Shown piece after piece: positions 1-7,235 of a DNA stretch of 10,823 nucleotides. The stretch is from NCBI GenBank assembly GCA_002362155.1, contig DETN01000082.1:1-10823 (forward strand), written 5' to 3'. This stretch comes from Lachnospiraceae bacterium UBA3287. GTDB taxonomy: Bacteria; Bacillota; Clostridia; Lachnospirales; Lachnospiraceae. The notes beneath the pieces were generated by a model. That model worked only from the letters and a program-made list of their open reading frames with translations, searched no databases and was not told the origin of the DNA. Position numbers and translations under genes: made by a program. How positions within the stretch are numbered: the first letter of the stretch is position 1; each line of letters starts with the position of its first letter.

Positions 1-2131
1 GCTTTCTCTGATCGGGAAGGGGATTTCCGCAGCCGAAGGTCTCCCGGCTCACCAGCTCATAGTCCGCTTCGGGAAGAAGACCTCTTAAGCGGATCCGGAT
101 GGGCCCCAGGCAGGGCCTTGCGGCTGTGACCACAAGGCTGACCATGACCTGAGAGCGGTCCCTGGAAACAAATTCCCAGGCTTTGTGGTCGCCTCTTCCC
201 ATCTGGTCCGTCAGACGGTAATAACTGCCCTTTTGGATCAGGTCGTAAAGGGCGTGATAGTCCGCGATCTGCTTTCTGACCTCGCTTTTTTCCTCTTCTG
301 TCAGCGTTTTCAGATCCAGTTCGTAGCCGAAGCTTCCCTGCATGGCAGTAAGGCCTCTGGTGCCGAAGGGAGTGATCCGGCCGGTCTGGTGGTTGGGGAC
401 TGCCGACACATGGGTGCTGACGGAAGATATGGGATAGCCGTAGGAGGTGCCTTCCTGGATGGAGAGGCGCTCAAAGGCGTCCGTGTCGTCGGAGCACCAG
501 ATCTGGGGGAAGTAGCGCAGCATGGCCGCGTCAAACCTTCCGCCGCCGCCCGAGCATCCTTCGAAGAGCACGTCCGGGAATTCCTCTGTCAGCCGCTCCA
601 GCAGGTCATAGAGGCCCAGCATGAAACGATGAGGGACTTCGCCCTGCCTTTTGGGAGGAAGGCTGTGGCTGTAGAGGTCTGTCAGGTGCCGGTTCATGTC
701 CCATTTGACATAGGCTATGTCATGATCCGCCAGCAGACTGTGGAGGGTGTGGTAAAGATAATCCACCACTTCCGGTCTGGACAGATCCAGGACCAGCTGG
801 TTGCGGCTTACGGAAGGCTTTCTTCCGGGCACGGTCAGCGCCCAGTCGGGATGGGCCCTGTAAAGGTCCGAATCCTCGTTGACCATTTCCGGCTCCACCC
901 AGATGCCGAACTTCAGCCCCATGTCCCTGATCTTTCCGATCAGGGGAGCAAGGCCTCCGGGGAGTCTGTCCTCGTTGACATACCAGTCTCCCAGACCGGC
1001 GTTGTCGTCGATCCTTTTTCCGAACCAGCCGTCGTCCATGACCAGCATTTCAATGCCCAGCTCGGCGGCTCTCCGGGCCAGATCCAGGATCTTTTCGGAG
1101 TCAAAGTCAAAGTAGCAGGCTTCCCAGCTGTTGATCAGGACAGGCCTTCTCCTTTCCATATATGCGCTTTTGCAGATATGGGACCGGATAAAGCGGTGGT
1201 AGCTGTCAGACAGGGCGGAAAGGCCCCGGTCCGAAAATGTCATAAGGACCTCCGGCGTCTCAAAGACTTCGCCCGGCCTGAGGAGCCATGAAAAATGCTC
1301 CTCATGGATGCCGGCGCTCACCCGTACAGACCCGGTCTGCTCTTTTTCTATGTCAAAGCGGTGGCTTCCGGAATAGACCAGCATCATGCCGAAACACTCT
1401 CCCGCCTCTTCTCCTGCATCTTTCCCGCAAAGGATCACGAAGGGATTCTGCTGGTGGCTGGAAGCGCCCCGCTTGGAGGAGACAGTCTCGATCCCGGTCA
1501 TGACAGGGACTCTCTCCGCCTGCCTCTCCAGGGTATGTCTTCCGTGGAAGTGGATCAGATCATAGTCGCCTGACGGCAGATCCAGGCAGGCGGATCCTGC
1601 TTTTTCCAGAGTGATCTTCTGATCCGATCCGTTCCGCAGGCGGACGGCTCTTGTGATCATATCCTCATCTTCAAAGACGCCGTAAAGAAGCTCTGCCTCC
1701 AGACCCGAGGCCTCGTCCCGAAGAAGGATCTTCAGGCTCTCTGCACTGCCGCTTTTATCAAAAGCGGAGGGCATGCCCTTAATGGAATACTTCCCGTCCA
1801 GGATCTCATGGCCTTCGTAGCGGAAATCGGCTCCCCAGATCCCGTCTTCTCTTACTGAGCAGACGGAGGCGGTCCGGAAGTCACCCGTATTCTGGCCGCT
1901 GTACTCCAGGGGCAGAAGGTCCGAAGAGCCCCCTCTGGTCAGCTTCTTTTCATAGGGATTGGGAGAAAAGCCCACGTCGAAGGGGACGCAGAGATAATCC
2001 ATCAGGTCATGGGTCGGTGTCCCGTAGTAAAGATGAAGGAGCTGTCCTGTTTCAGACACCTGCATCTGATAGCTGCTGTGACAGGTCTCCAGCAGAAATG
2101 CTTTTTTATCTTCTATAAATGTGATGCTCAT
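1..2131 (-). CDS. Alpha-galactosidase, classical GH36 (AgaA/RafA type), 3' end cut by the window
   Basis: This enzyme hydrolyses terminal alpha-1,6-galactosyl residues of melibiose, raffinose and stachyose, probably in the cytoplasm because no signal peptide is seen. The window holds 710 codons. The family is usually about 730 residues, so only some 20 are missing. An N-terminal beta-sandwich (about 1-330) precedes the (beta/alpha)8 barrel. Visible motifs are MDDGWFGKR at 365-373, YVKWDMN with the predicted nucleophile Asp478, CSGGGGRFD at 526-534, and CSDDTDAFER with the predicted acid/base Asp548. These two catalytic positions coincide with the numbering I recall for Geobacillus AgaA. The ATG at 2131 has a GAGG-type ribosome binding site about 12 bases upstream and lies 27 bases after the preceding stop, so it is the last visible gene of the operon. 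No frameshift was found. The family assignment is very secure, but the exact substrate cannot be read from sequence. Confidence 0.95.
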   Translation of the reverse strand, partial: MSITFIEDKKAFLLETCHSSYQMQVSETGQLLHLYYGTPTHDLMDYLCVPFDVGFSPNPYEKKLTRGGSSDLLPLEYSGQNTGDFRTASVCSVREDGIWGADFRYEGHEILDGKYSIKGMPSAFDKSGSAESLKILLRDEASGLEAELLYGVFEDEDMITRAVRLRNGSDQKITLEKAGSACLDLPSGDYDLIHFHGRHTLERQAERVPVMTGIETVSSKRGASSHQQNPFVILCGKDAGEEAGECFGMMLVYSGSHRFDIEKEQTGSVRVSAGIHEEHFSWLLRPGEVFETPEVLMTFSDRGLSALSDSYHRFIRSHICKSAYMERRRPVLINSWEACYFDFDSEKILDLARRAAELGIEMLVMDDGWFGKRIDDNAGLGDWYVNEDRLPGGLAPLIGKIRDMGLKFGIWVEPEMVNEDSDLYRAHPDWALTVPGRKPSVSRNQLVLDLSRPEVVDYLYHTLHSLLADHDIAYVKWDMNRHLTDLYSHSLPPKRQGEVPHRFMLGLYDLLERLTEEFPDVLFEGCSGGGGRFDAAMLRYFPQIWCSDDTDAFERLSIQEGTSYGYPISSVSTHVSAVPNHQTGRITPFGTRGLTAMQGSFGYELDLKTLTEEEKSEVRKQIADYHALYDLIQKGSYYRLTDQMGRGDHKAWEFVSRDRSQVMVSLVVTAARPCLGPIRIRLRGLLPEADYELVSRETFGCGNPLPDQRK

Positions 2132-2158
2132 GGCTTTGCCTTTACCTCTTCAGGTTCC

Positions 2159-4201
2159 TTATTTTTCCCACGTGACTGTAATGACTGCTTTTTCTCCCTT
2201 TTCGGGAAGAGAGAGGGTATAGACCGGGCCAGAACCGGAGAGCCTGTCTGTGACATCGATCCCGCAGCAGAGAGCCTTTACGGGTCTCTTTTCCGAGATC
2301 CAGGAGACTCTTCCTTCTTCCTTCAGAACCAGTGTATCGGTCTCTCCCTCCCTCCGGCAGGCTTCCAGAGCCGTAAATCCGGCGTATTTATCGGAAAGAC
2401 CCAGGCAGGCTCTGCCCTCTCCCGCCGGCAGGAAAAGGATCCATTTGTAATCCCCTGCTCCCAGTCTTCCCTCAAATGAACCGTCCGGGCTGCAGGACAG
2501 GGCCTTCTTTTCCAGGAAGTCATAGAGGAAATACTTTTCTTCTCCTTCCAGCTCCGGTATCTCCCGGGGAGACACCCTGAAGGTCTGGTCTTCGCCCGTC
2601 AGGTTGAAAATGGCCATGCCGCCGGCCTTTTTGTCCTGTCCCCAGGATCCGCAGTTGTGGAGCTTTAAGGCGCCCTCCTTCAGGGGATCTCTGAACATGC
2701 ACTCCTCCGCGGGCCTTGCGGGCCTTTCCATCATCAGGACCCTGCCGTCCATATATGCAAGGGGCCGGAGGACCTCCGGATCCGTTGCGCCGATCCTGTC
2801 GCTCACATAGACGGGGCCTCCGCTTACAGCCCGGAGCAGGCTGTGCTTTCCTGCGTGCTTATGGCTGGTCCAGAACATGTCCCAGTCGCAGCAGTAGACC
2901 TCGCCGTGGTAGACGGCGTTATAGGCATTCTGAATGAGATGCTCCGCAAAGCTCTCTTCCTTGGCGGGAAGGAAGTCGTCACTGTTCCTGGAGACTGCGG
3001 AGGAAGGCCTTGCCAGGATGTTTTCCATGGCCATGCCCATGCAGTTGATGACGGCCCCGTCCATCAGGGCCGCGCCGCTTTCCAGGCCGAAGCCCACCTT
3101 TTCCGCCGCCTCCGACAGGGGCAGGGAATTCTTGTAATACATGGCGGTGGCGCTCTGTCCGTCCACCTTTACAAAATCGATGCCTTCCCGGCGGAGACGT
3201 CTGTACCAGGTCCTGTAGAAGGCACCTGCCTTTTCGGGATCCGGTACCAGGCGGCCGGCGGGATTTTTATAAACACTGTCTCCTGCCTCCAGGGCCGCTC
3301 TGCTTCCGGGGGCTGTGCCGTCCCAGTAGCCGCCAAGGGCATGCCAGACGCCGAACCAGGAAACGGAAGTCTCCTTTCTGATATCCCGGATCATGGGAAG
3401 AAAGCCCCGGGGGAACTTTTCGGAGTCCGGCGCAAAGTCGGAAATCATCTTTTCCTCGGCGCCGAACCAGCCGTCGTCGATGAGGATCCAGCGGAAGGGA
3501 ATCTTTTTTTCCGCGATCTCATCAGCTTTCTGCCTGATCTTCTCTTCACTGACCTCCGTATAGAAGGCGTCCCAGCTGCACCAGCCCAGATACTTCAGCA
3601 TTTCCGGGATCCTTCTTTCTGTGCGGAGGCGAAGACCCTTTGTGCGGGAAAGTTCTTTAAAAATCCGGTGCACCGCTTCATGGGCCGTAGGGCCGCTGCT
3701 CATGAGAAAGAGCGTCTCGTCCACATGACAGAGGCCGCCAAGGCCGGCTGTCATCTCCAGAAGGAGCTCTCCCTTTTCCCCGCCCCTGAGGCCGGTCTTA
3801 AAGGTATCTCCGATCATAGGCAGGAGACAGATGATGCTCTCCTTCATTTTAAAAAGTGCGATCTGGGTCCTTTCCGGGATCTGGTCCGTTCCTTCGATAA
3901 AGGCAGGTCTGGTCCACCAGGGATTGAACATGTAGTAGGCCGTGATCTTCTCCGGCTTCTCTTCAAGAGGGATCCGGACCCTGACAGGGTTCCGTGTCCC
4001 AAGGCAGAGGGGATCCTCCAGGGTGGGGGTCTTTATGTCGATGCCGATCTGCGCTGACAGGAGGCCTTCTTCCTCCTTCAGGGCAAGGCGGCAGCTGACA
4101 GGCCCCTCTTCCTCATTTGCTGTGTTTACCATGACCTCTTTTTCGGTCACGGGCTGATCCTGCAGGCAGATCTCCACCTTCCAGATGTCTTTCCTGATCA
4201 T
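2159..4201 (-). CDS. Raffinose synthase/Sip1-type alpha-galactosidase (GH36 clan)
   Basis: This intact 680-residue protein belongs to the raffinose synthase/seed imbibition (Sip1) branch of the GH36 clan. Bacterial members are generally annotated as alpha-galactosidases rather than synthases. Motifs in order are GWCSWDAF at 206-213, ILIDDGWF at 239-246, FVKVDGQ at 343-349 (predicted nucleophile Asp347), SRNSDDF at 404-410 (predicted acid/base in the Asp408-Asp409 pair) and CDWDMFWTSH at 438-447. No signal peptide is visible, so it is probably cytosolic. The ATG at 4201 overlaps the stop of the DUF624 gene as ATGA, which indicates translational coupling, and has its own AAGGAG eight bases upstream. 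It sits next to a classical GH36 enzyme of the same fold but different subgroup, so the two probably divide the work on different alpha-galactosides or linkages. Substrate is inferred from context only. Confidence 0.92.
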   Translation of the reverse strand: MIRKDIWKVEICLQDQPVTEKEVMVNTANEEEGPVSCRLALKEEEGLLSAQIGIDIKTPTLEDPLCLGTRNPVRVRIPLEEKPEKITAYYMFNPWWTRPAFIEGTDQIPERTQIALFKMKESIICLLPMIGDTFKTGLRGGEKGELLLEMTAGLGGLCHVDETLFLMSSGPTAHEAVHRIFKELSRTKGLRLRTERRIPEMLKYLGWCSWDAFYTEVSEEKIRQKADEIAEKKIPFRWILIDDGWFGAEEKMISDFAPDSEKFPRGFLPMIRDIRKETSVSWFGVWHALGGYWDGTAPGSRAALEAGDSVYKNPAGRLVPDPEKAGAFYRTWYRRLRREGIDFVKVDGQSATAMYYKNSLPLSEAAEKVGFGLESGAALMDGAVINCMGMAMENILARPSSAVSRNSDDFLPAKEESFAEHLIQNAYNAVYHGEVYCCDWDMFWTSHKHAGKHSLLRAVSGGPVYVSDRIGATDPEVLRPLAYMDGRVLMMERPARPAEECMFRDPLKEGALKLHNCGSWGQDKKAGGMAIFNLTGEDQTFRVSPREIPELEGEEKYFLYDFLEKKALSCSPDGSFEGRLGAGDYKWILFLPAGEGRACLGLSDKYAGFTALEACRREGETDTLVLKEEGRVSWISEKRPVKALCCGIDVTDRLSGSGPVYTLSLPEKGEKAVITVTWEK

Positions 4202-4880
4202 GCTTTTTCTCCTTTCTTCCGAAGGCGTCTTACTTTTTCAAGTGATGTATGCATCATTACGCCGCAGATCCTGGCGATCAGGGCAAAGCCCATGAAGCAG
4301 AAAATGAAGGCGTAGAGAGGCTTATTGGCCTGATCCAGAAGGATCAGGACCATAGGCACCGTATAAAGGATCAGGCAGGACAGGGTCCTGACGGGAGAAG
4401 AGACCGCTTCCGCCAGGGCAAGGACGCAGAGGTCCTTTACCTTTCCCTCTTCTCTGGCAAGCAGGGAAAAGAGGAAGATAAAGAGCACCCAGGCGAAAAG
4501 CATGACGGCGATGATCACGGAGGAGAGATTTCTCATGAATCCCTGCCAGGTCATGCAGATCTGGAGATTCATGCTTCCAAAGAGCATGATGCCGGCAAAG
4601 GCAATGAAGCAGGCAGTATCTCCCAGGAAATGCTTCTTAAAGTACTTCCAGTAGACCTTCAGGGGATGGATGGTGCCCCCGGTCTGATAGAGCCTGTCCG
4701 ACTCTTCTTCCTCAAGCATCTCGATGATGCTGCCGTAAAGGGCTGAAAGGGCCTGTCCTATGGTGATCACAGGGATGCAGCTGATCACAAAGAGAGGATG
4801 TTCAGGATCGCCAGAGTCCCGATCCTGGTCATAAGCCTGCCGAACATGCTGTCATTGGAAAGAAAACCGCCCAGATTCAT
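4198..4880 (-). pseudogene. DUF624 (YesL-like) membrane protein gene, frameshifted by a CT-repeat expansion
   Basis: DUF624 proteins are small membrane proteins found in sugar ABC-transporter operons of Firmicutes, and their biochemical role is unknown. The ATG at 4880 follows a very strong AGGAGGAGG site and encodes 31 codons ending NDSMFGRLMTRIGTLAILNI and then L-S-L, with a TGA at 4787-4785. The family's next residues, F-V-I-S-C-I-P-V-I-T-I-G, appear in another frame from 4791 onward and continue to 4198 (196 codons from the GTG at 4788). Removing one CT from the (CT)3 tract (plus-strand AG repeat, 4791-4796) joins both halves into 226 residues, a normal family length with several membrane segments. 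The premature stop and the GTG overlap as GTGA, so a shortened protein lacking the first membrane segment might still be made by reinitiation. The end overlaps the Sip1-type gene by four bases. The reading is secure; whether the lesion is real or an assembly error is open. Confidence 0.85.
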
Positions 4881-4926
4881 AAGTGCCTCCTCCTGCAAAG
4901 TCATTTTTATGCAGAATCATCCTTAA

Positions 4927-4959
4927 GATCCGGGGCCGGAGAAAGCCTCGGCCCCGATC
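4927..4959 (-). other. Intercistronic stem-loop between the permease remnant and the DUF624 gene
   Basis: GGGGCCG (4932-4938) pairs perfectly with CGGCCCC (4949-4955), and the stem extends through GATC on both sides with one bulged C (4931), over a 10-base loop. Neither side is followed by a long T-run, so this looks more like an mRNA-processing or stability hairpin, or a partial attenuator, than a full terminator. It would separate transport-gene expression from the enzyme genes. Confidence 0.6.
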
Positions 4960-4980
4960 TATATGTGTTTCGTTTCGGTA

Positions 4981-5678
4981 TTAAAGCTTGCCGCCGGAAG
5001 AAGCGATGCCTTCCACGAACTGCTTCTGGAAAATCAGGTAGAGTACCAGCATGGGAACGACTGCCATGACGGCGCCGGCCATCAGCTGGGGATAGTTGCT
5101 GCTGAACTGGCCCTGGAGCCTGGAAAGGGCTGCGAAGTCTTCCCATGTCCAGTCGCTGGTGGGATATGCTACGCCGTACTTGTCGAAGATGGCCTTGTTG
5201 TATACGACTGCGATGGTATCGTGATCCTTGGGAATTGCGTAGTGTGAACCATCGTAGGTGTAGAGCTCGTTGATGCCTTCGAAATAGTTGCCAAGGTCGA
5301 TGCTCTCGTCTGCCTCAATGTAGCTGTCCATGTTCAGAAGAACGCCGGAGCCCATGTACTTGGCTGCGTTGTTGGAGTGCATCCAGAACACGTCGGGCAT
5401 TTCGCCGCCGGATACGCCGGCTTCCAGCATGGTCCAGTAGCCGTCCCATCCGGGTACGGTAAACTCTACCGTGTAGCCGTTCTCTGCGCCCCACTCATCG
5501 GCGATCTGCTGCAGGCCTGCCAGCTGGTTGGGATCCCAGATGGCTACGGAAATGGTTCCGCCGCCGCTGCTGCTGCCGGAATCAGTGCCGCTGCTGCTGC
5601 CGCCGGATGCGCCGCATCCTGCCATGGCTGTGACTGCCATAACTGCTGCTGTCATAACTGCAAGAATCCTTTTTTCAT
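4981..5678 (-). pseudogene. Sugar-binding lipoprotein fused by deletion to the tail of a MalG-type permease
   Basis: From the ATG at 5655 there are 224 codons. Residues 1-14 are the end of a lipoprotein signal with lipobox MAGC (Cys14), followed by a Ser/Gly linker and the N-terminal lobe of a sugar-binding protein (TISVAIWDP at 34-42, PDVFWMH at 87-93, SDWTWEDF at 167-174). From about residue 178 the protein becomes the C-terminus of an ABC sugar permease, LSRLQGQF, then LMAGAVMAVV (a membrane segment at 191-210) and FQKQFVEGI. The family arrangement is binding protein, MalF-type permease, MalG-type permease, so the joint near 5119-5136 implies loss of the rest of the binding protein, all of MalF and most of MalG (roughly 2-2.5 kb by family lengths, an inference). 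The well-placed start at 5678 (AGGAGG seven bases upstream) reads ATG, six A, then frameshifts to a TGA. Seven A would give MKKRILAV joined to the reading frame (232 residues). Import by this system should be lost. Confidence 0.85.
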
Positions 5679-5684
5679 CCTCTT

Positions 5685-5690
5685 TCCTCC
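5685..5690 (-). promoter_or_regulatory. Ribosome binding site deciding the ancestral binding-protein start
   Basis: The minus strand reads AGGAGG followed by seven bases and then the ATG at 5678, an ideal arrangement. Because that ATG is now out of frame with the binding-protein sequence, this site is the main evidence that the frame was changed in the adjoining A-run. The in-frame ATG at 5655 has only a weak AAGG about 12 bases upstream. Confidence 0.75.
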
Positions 5691-5733
5691 TTTTTACAAT
5701 CAGATGAAGTGCTTTGATTCAACTTACATGCTT

Positions 5734-5762
5734 ATTATAAAAAGTTCATAAGGACATATGAA
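5734..5762 (-). promoter_or_regulatory. Predicted sigma-A promoter of the leftward sugar operon
   Basis: On the minus strand a perfect TATAAT lies at 5739-5734, with TTCATA (4 of 6 matches to TTGACA) at 5762-5757 and a 17-base spacer. It is about 56 bases upstream of the 5678 start. A strong -10 with a weak -35 fits a promoter that needs an AraC-type activator. This was read by eye only. Confidence 0.6.
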
Positions 5763-5824
5763 TGGCGCGAGGAAGTGGTTAAATGTCGATTTTGATATGT
5801 CGATAAGACAACTTATATGTCAAA
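5753..5824. promoter_or_regulatory. Candidate operator: GACAT boxes for the AraC-type regulator
   Basis: Three GACAT direct repeats face the leftward operon (minus strand, at 5821-5817, 5801-5797 and 5787-5783). The two inner ones extend to an identical eight-base ATGTCGAT on the plus strand, 14 bases apart, and the third is 20 bases further. A fourth copy, GACATAT at 5753-5759, lies in the opposite direction across the -35 region. Within the cluster are TGTC-GATAA-GACA (5798-5810), ATAAG-ACAA-CTTAT (5803-5816) and a wider imperfect dyad (5792-5823). Position upstream of the -35 suits activation. Binding is inferred. Confidence 0.5.
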
Positions 5825-5837
5825 ATGAATCCACTTA

Positions 5838-5866
5838 TTCTCAATAATTCAGCCGTCTGCTAAAAT
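5838..5866 (+). promoter_or_regulatory. Predicted promoter of the AraC-family regulator gene
   Basis: TAAAAT at 5861-5866 is a good -10. TTCTCA at 5838-5843 is a weak -35 at 17-base spacing. It lies 68 bases before the regulator start and just beside the GACAT box cluster, so the regulator could also control its own gene. Only sequence resemblance supports this. Confidence 0.45.
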
Positions 5867-5933
5867 AAGACTGCCGGCATCCGCCAATCGTTATTCCATG
5901 TGTTTTATTGCGGTATTTTCACCGGAGGATTAC

Positions 5934-6842
5934 ATGCGTACCAGCAAGTTTACAGATGAAAAGAACTTCCACTGCCTGGAGGATCTGCAGGAGACCTCTT
6001 CGGAGCTGTCCCTGATCCACTTCGGCAGCGAAAACTGCATGCCCAACCATGTCTTTGCGGGGATCAGGGACGAATTCATCATTCATTTCATCCTGTCCGG
6101 CCACGGCTTCTATTCCTGCGAGAGAAACATATGGCCTCTCACACAGGGACAGATGTTCCTGGTCCGTCCAGGAGATTCGGTGGTCTACTGTTCCGACAGC
6201 AGGGATCCATGGTCCTATGTATGGTTCGGCTTTAAGGGGACCAGGGCCAAGTCTCTCCTGGCCCAGAGCGGCTTTTCCAGAGACCGCCTGACCCTCCCCT
6301 TTATGGACGGGGAAGCTTTTGCCGGCGTCATTAATGAGATGCTGCAGCACAATACCCTGACCCCTGCGGACACTCTCTTCAGGGAATCGGGACTCTACAG
6401 GCTCTTCTCTCTTCTTGCCGCCAATGCAGAGAGCATCCCTTCCCTCTCGGGCAGCGAACCGGACAGGAGCGCCGGCAGCCAGTATGTATCCCAGGCGGTG
6501 GATTATATAAACGCCAACTACATGCATGCCATATCTGTCACGGATATAGCGGATCATGTGGGCATATCCCGTACCTACTTAAACCGCCTCTTCCATCAGG
6601 TCTACAATTCCTCCGTACAGGATTTCCTGATGAACTACAAACTGGACAAGGCCGCCTTTCTTCTGGTCAATACCGAAATGCCCGTCAAGGAAATCTCCCA
6701 GAACGCGGGCTACCGGGACCCCCTGGTCTTTTCCAAGGCATTCAAGACCAAATACGACGTCAGCCCCAAGAACTACAGAGCCTTCAGACAGTCTTTGGAA
6801 CTGAGAGAAGAAAGGCCCCTGCAGGCTGAAAATCTGATGTAG
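5934..6842 (+). CDS. AraC-family transcriptional regulator of the alpha-galactoside operon (MsmR/RafR-like)
   Basis: This is a 302-residue DNA-binding regulator. The N-terminal part (about residues 30-100) looks like the cupin sugar-sensing domain of AraC proteins, with LTQGQMFLVRPGD at 69-81 and a WSYVWFGFKG stretch at 93-102. The C-terminus carries two helix-turn-helix units: one at about 200-223 (ISVTDIADHVGISRTYLNRL) and one at about 249-282, with the hallmark KEISQNAGYRDPLVFSKAFK and the family-typical end VSPKNYR. The ATG at 5934 is preferred over the in-frame ATG at 5898 because GGAGG lies five bases before it (5924-5928). The gene diverges from the sugar operon, as MsmR and RafR do, so activation of that operon by melibiose- or raffinose-type sugars is inferred. 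Stop is TAG at 6840-6842, followed by a clear terminator. No lesion was seen. Confidence 0.93.
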   Translation: MRTSKFTDEKNFHCLEDLQETSSELSLIHFGSENCMPNHVFAGIRDEFIIHFILSGHGFYSCERNIWPLTQGQMFLVRPGDSVVYCSDSRDPWSYVWFGFKGTRAKSLLAQSGFSRDRLTLPFMDGEAFAGVINEMLQHNTLTPADTLFRESGLYRLFSLLAANAESIPSLSGSEPDRSAGSQYVSQAVDYINANYMHAISVTDIADHVGISRTYLNRLFHQVYNSSVQDFLMNYKLDKAAFLLVNTEMPVKEISQNAGYRDPLVFSKAFKTKYDVSPKNYRAFRQSLELREERPLQAENLM

Positions 6843-6916
6843 CTCAGAAAGCATACGAAGGAGCTCCTGAAAAAAACGATCCGGCAGCCCTCAAATAAGA
6901 AGTCTGCTCTGTCCAG

Positions 6917-6945
6917 AATCCCCGCAGCCGCGGGGATTTTTCATT
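6917..6945 (+). terminator. Rho-independent terminator of the AraC-family gene
   Basis: AATCCCCGC (6917-6925) pairs with GCGGGGATT (6930-6938) over a four-base loop, and more T residues follow (6939-6941). It starts 75 bases after the regulator stop codon and is oriented to end that transcript. Confidence 0.85.
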
Positions 6946-7146
6946 TCCCGCATTTTTTCCTTTTTTTCTTCCTCTCCCGCTGCCGGATCTTCCGGATGCT
7001 CCTGATACCCGACAGGCTCTGTACTTTCTGCTGTTATGATCCATTATAAAAAAGCCCCTCGGATATACATATGGATGTAATGGGCACAAATATGCCTCTT
7101 TCCCGCTTCTTTATGACAGCCAGTTCCGCGGCGATTTAACGCCCGC
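6946..7146. other. Gene-free stretch between the regulator terminator and the nuclease-gene terminator
   Basis: The region begins T- and C-rich (6950-6975) and has a small CCGGA-TCT-TCCGG hairpin near 6983-6995. An 81-codon leftward frame (7089-6844) runs back through it across the regulator terminator, but it has no recognisable domain or convincing ribosome binding site. I see no supportable gene or RNA here. Confidence 0.5.
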
Positions 7147-7203
7147 AAAAAAACACGGAAAGCCATTCCCTTTACAGGGAAGACTCTCCGTGTCTCGTTT
7201 TTC
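7147..7203 (-). terminator. Terminator of the ATPase/nuclease gene, possibly bidirectional
   Basis: ACACGGA (7153-7159) pairs with TCCGTGT (7187-7193), and an inner stem TTCCC (7166-7170)/GGGAA (7177-7181) closes the loop. Leftward transcripts meet seven T residues (plus-strand A-run 7147-7153), and rightward ones meet TCTCG then five T. It lies about 40 bases after the gene's stop codon. Its core closely resembles the terminator after ppdK. Confidence 0.85.
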
Positions 7204-7235
7204 CGGCCTTTTGCTGGAGGCAGCAGACGATCTGG

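Noticed and set aside
185..1291. Long rightward open frame (368 codons) opposite the classical alpha-galactosidase
   Set aside because: It is antisense to a gene with clear catalytic motifs, has no family features, and is explained by GC-biased codon use.
2843..4057. Long rightward open frame (404 codons) opposite the Sip1-type gene
   Set aside because: It is a shadow of a well-supported gene and shows no recognisable domain.
4981..5655. A purposeful new fusion protein of binding protein and permease
   Set aside because: Only part of a binding lobe and one permease helix remain, and the start region is out of frame, so a deletion remnant is the simpler reading.
5898..5933. Upstream in-frame ATG as start of the AraC-family gene
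   Set aside because: The ATG at 5934 has GGAGG at ideal spacing and the extra 12 residues are not typical of the family.
5919..6557. Leftward 212-codon frame opposite the AraC-family gene
   Set aside because: The plus-strand product has unmistakable AraC-family motifs. The opposite frame has none.
6844..7089. Leftward 81-codon frame downstream of the regulator
   Set aside because: It runs through the regulator's terminator hairpin and has low-complexity Arg/Gly/Ser composition with no family resemblance.
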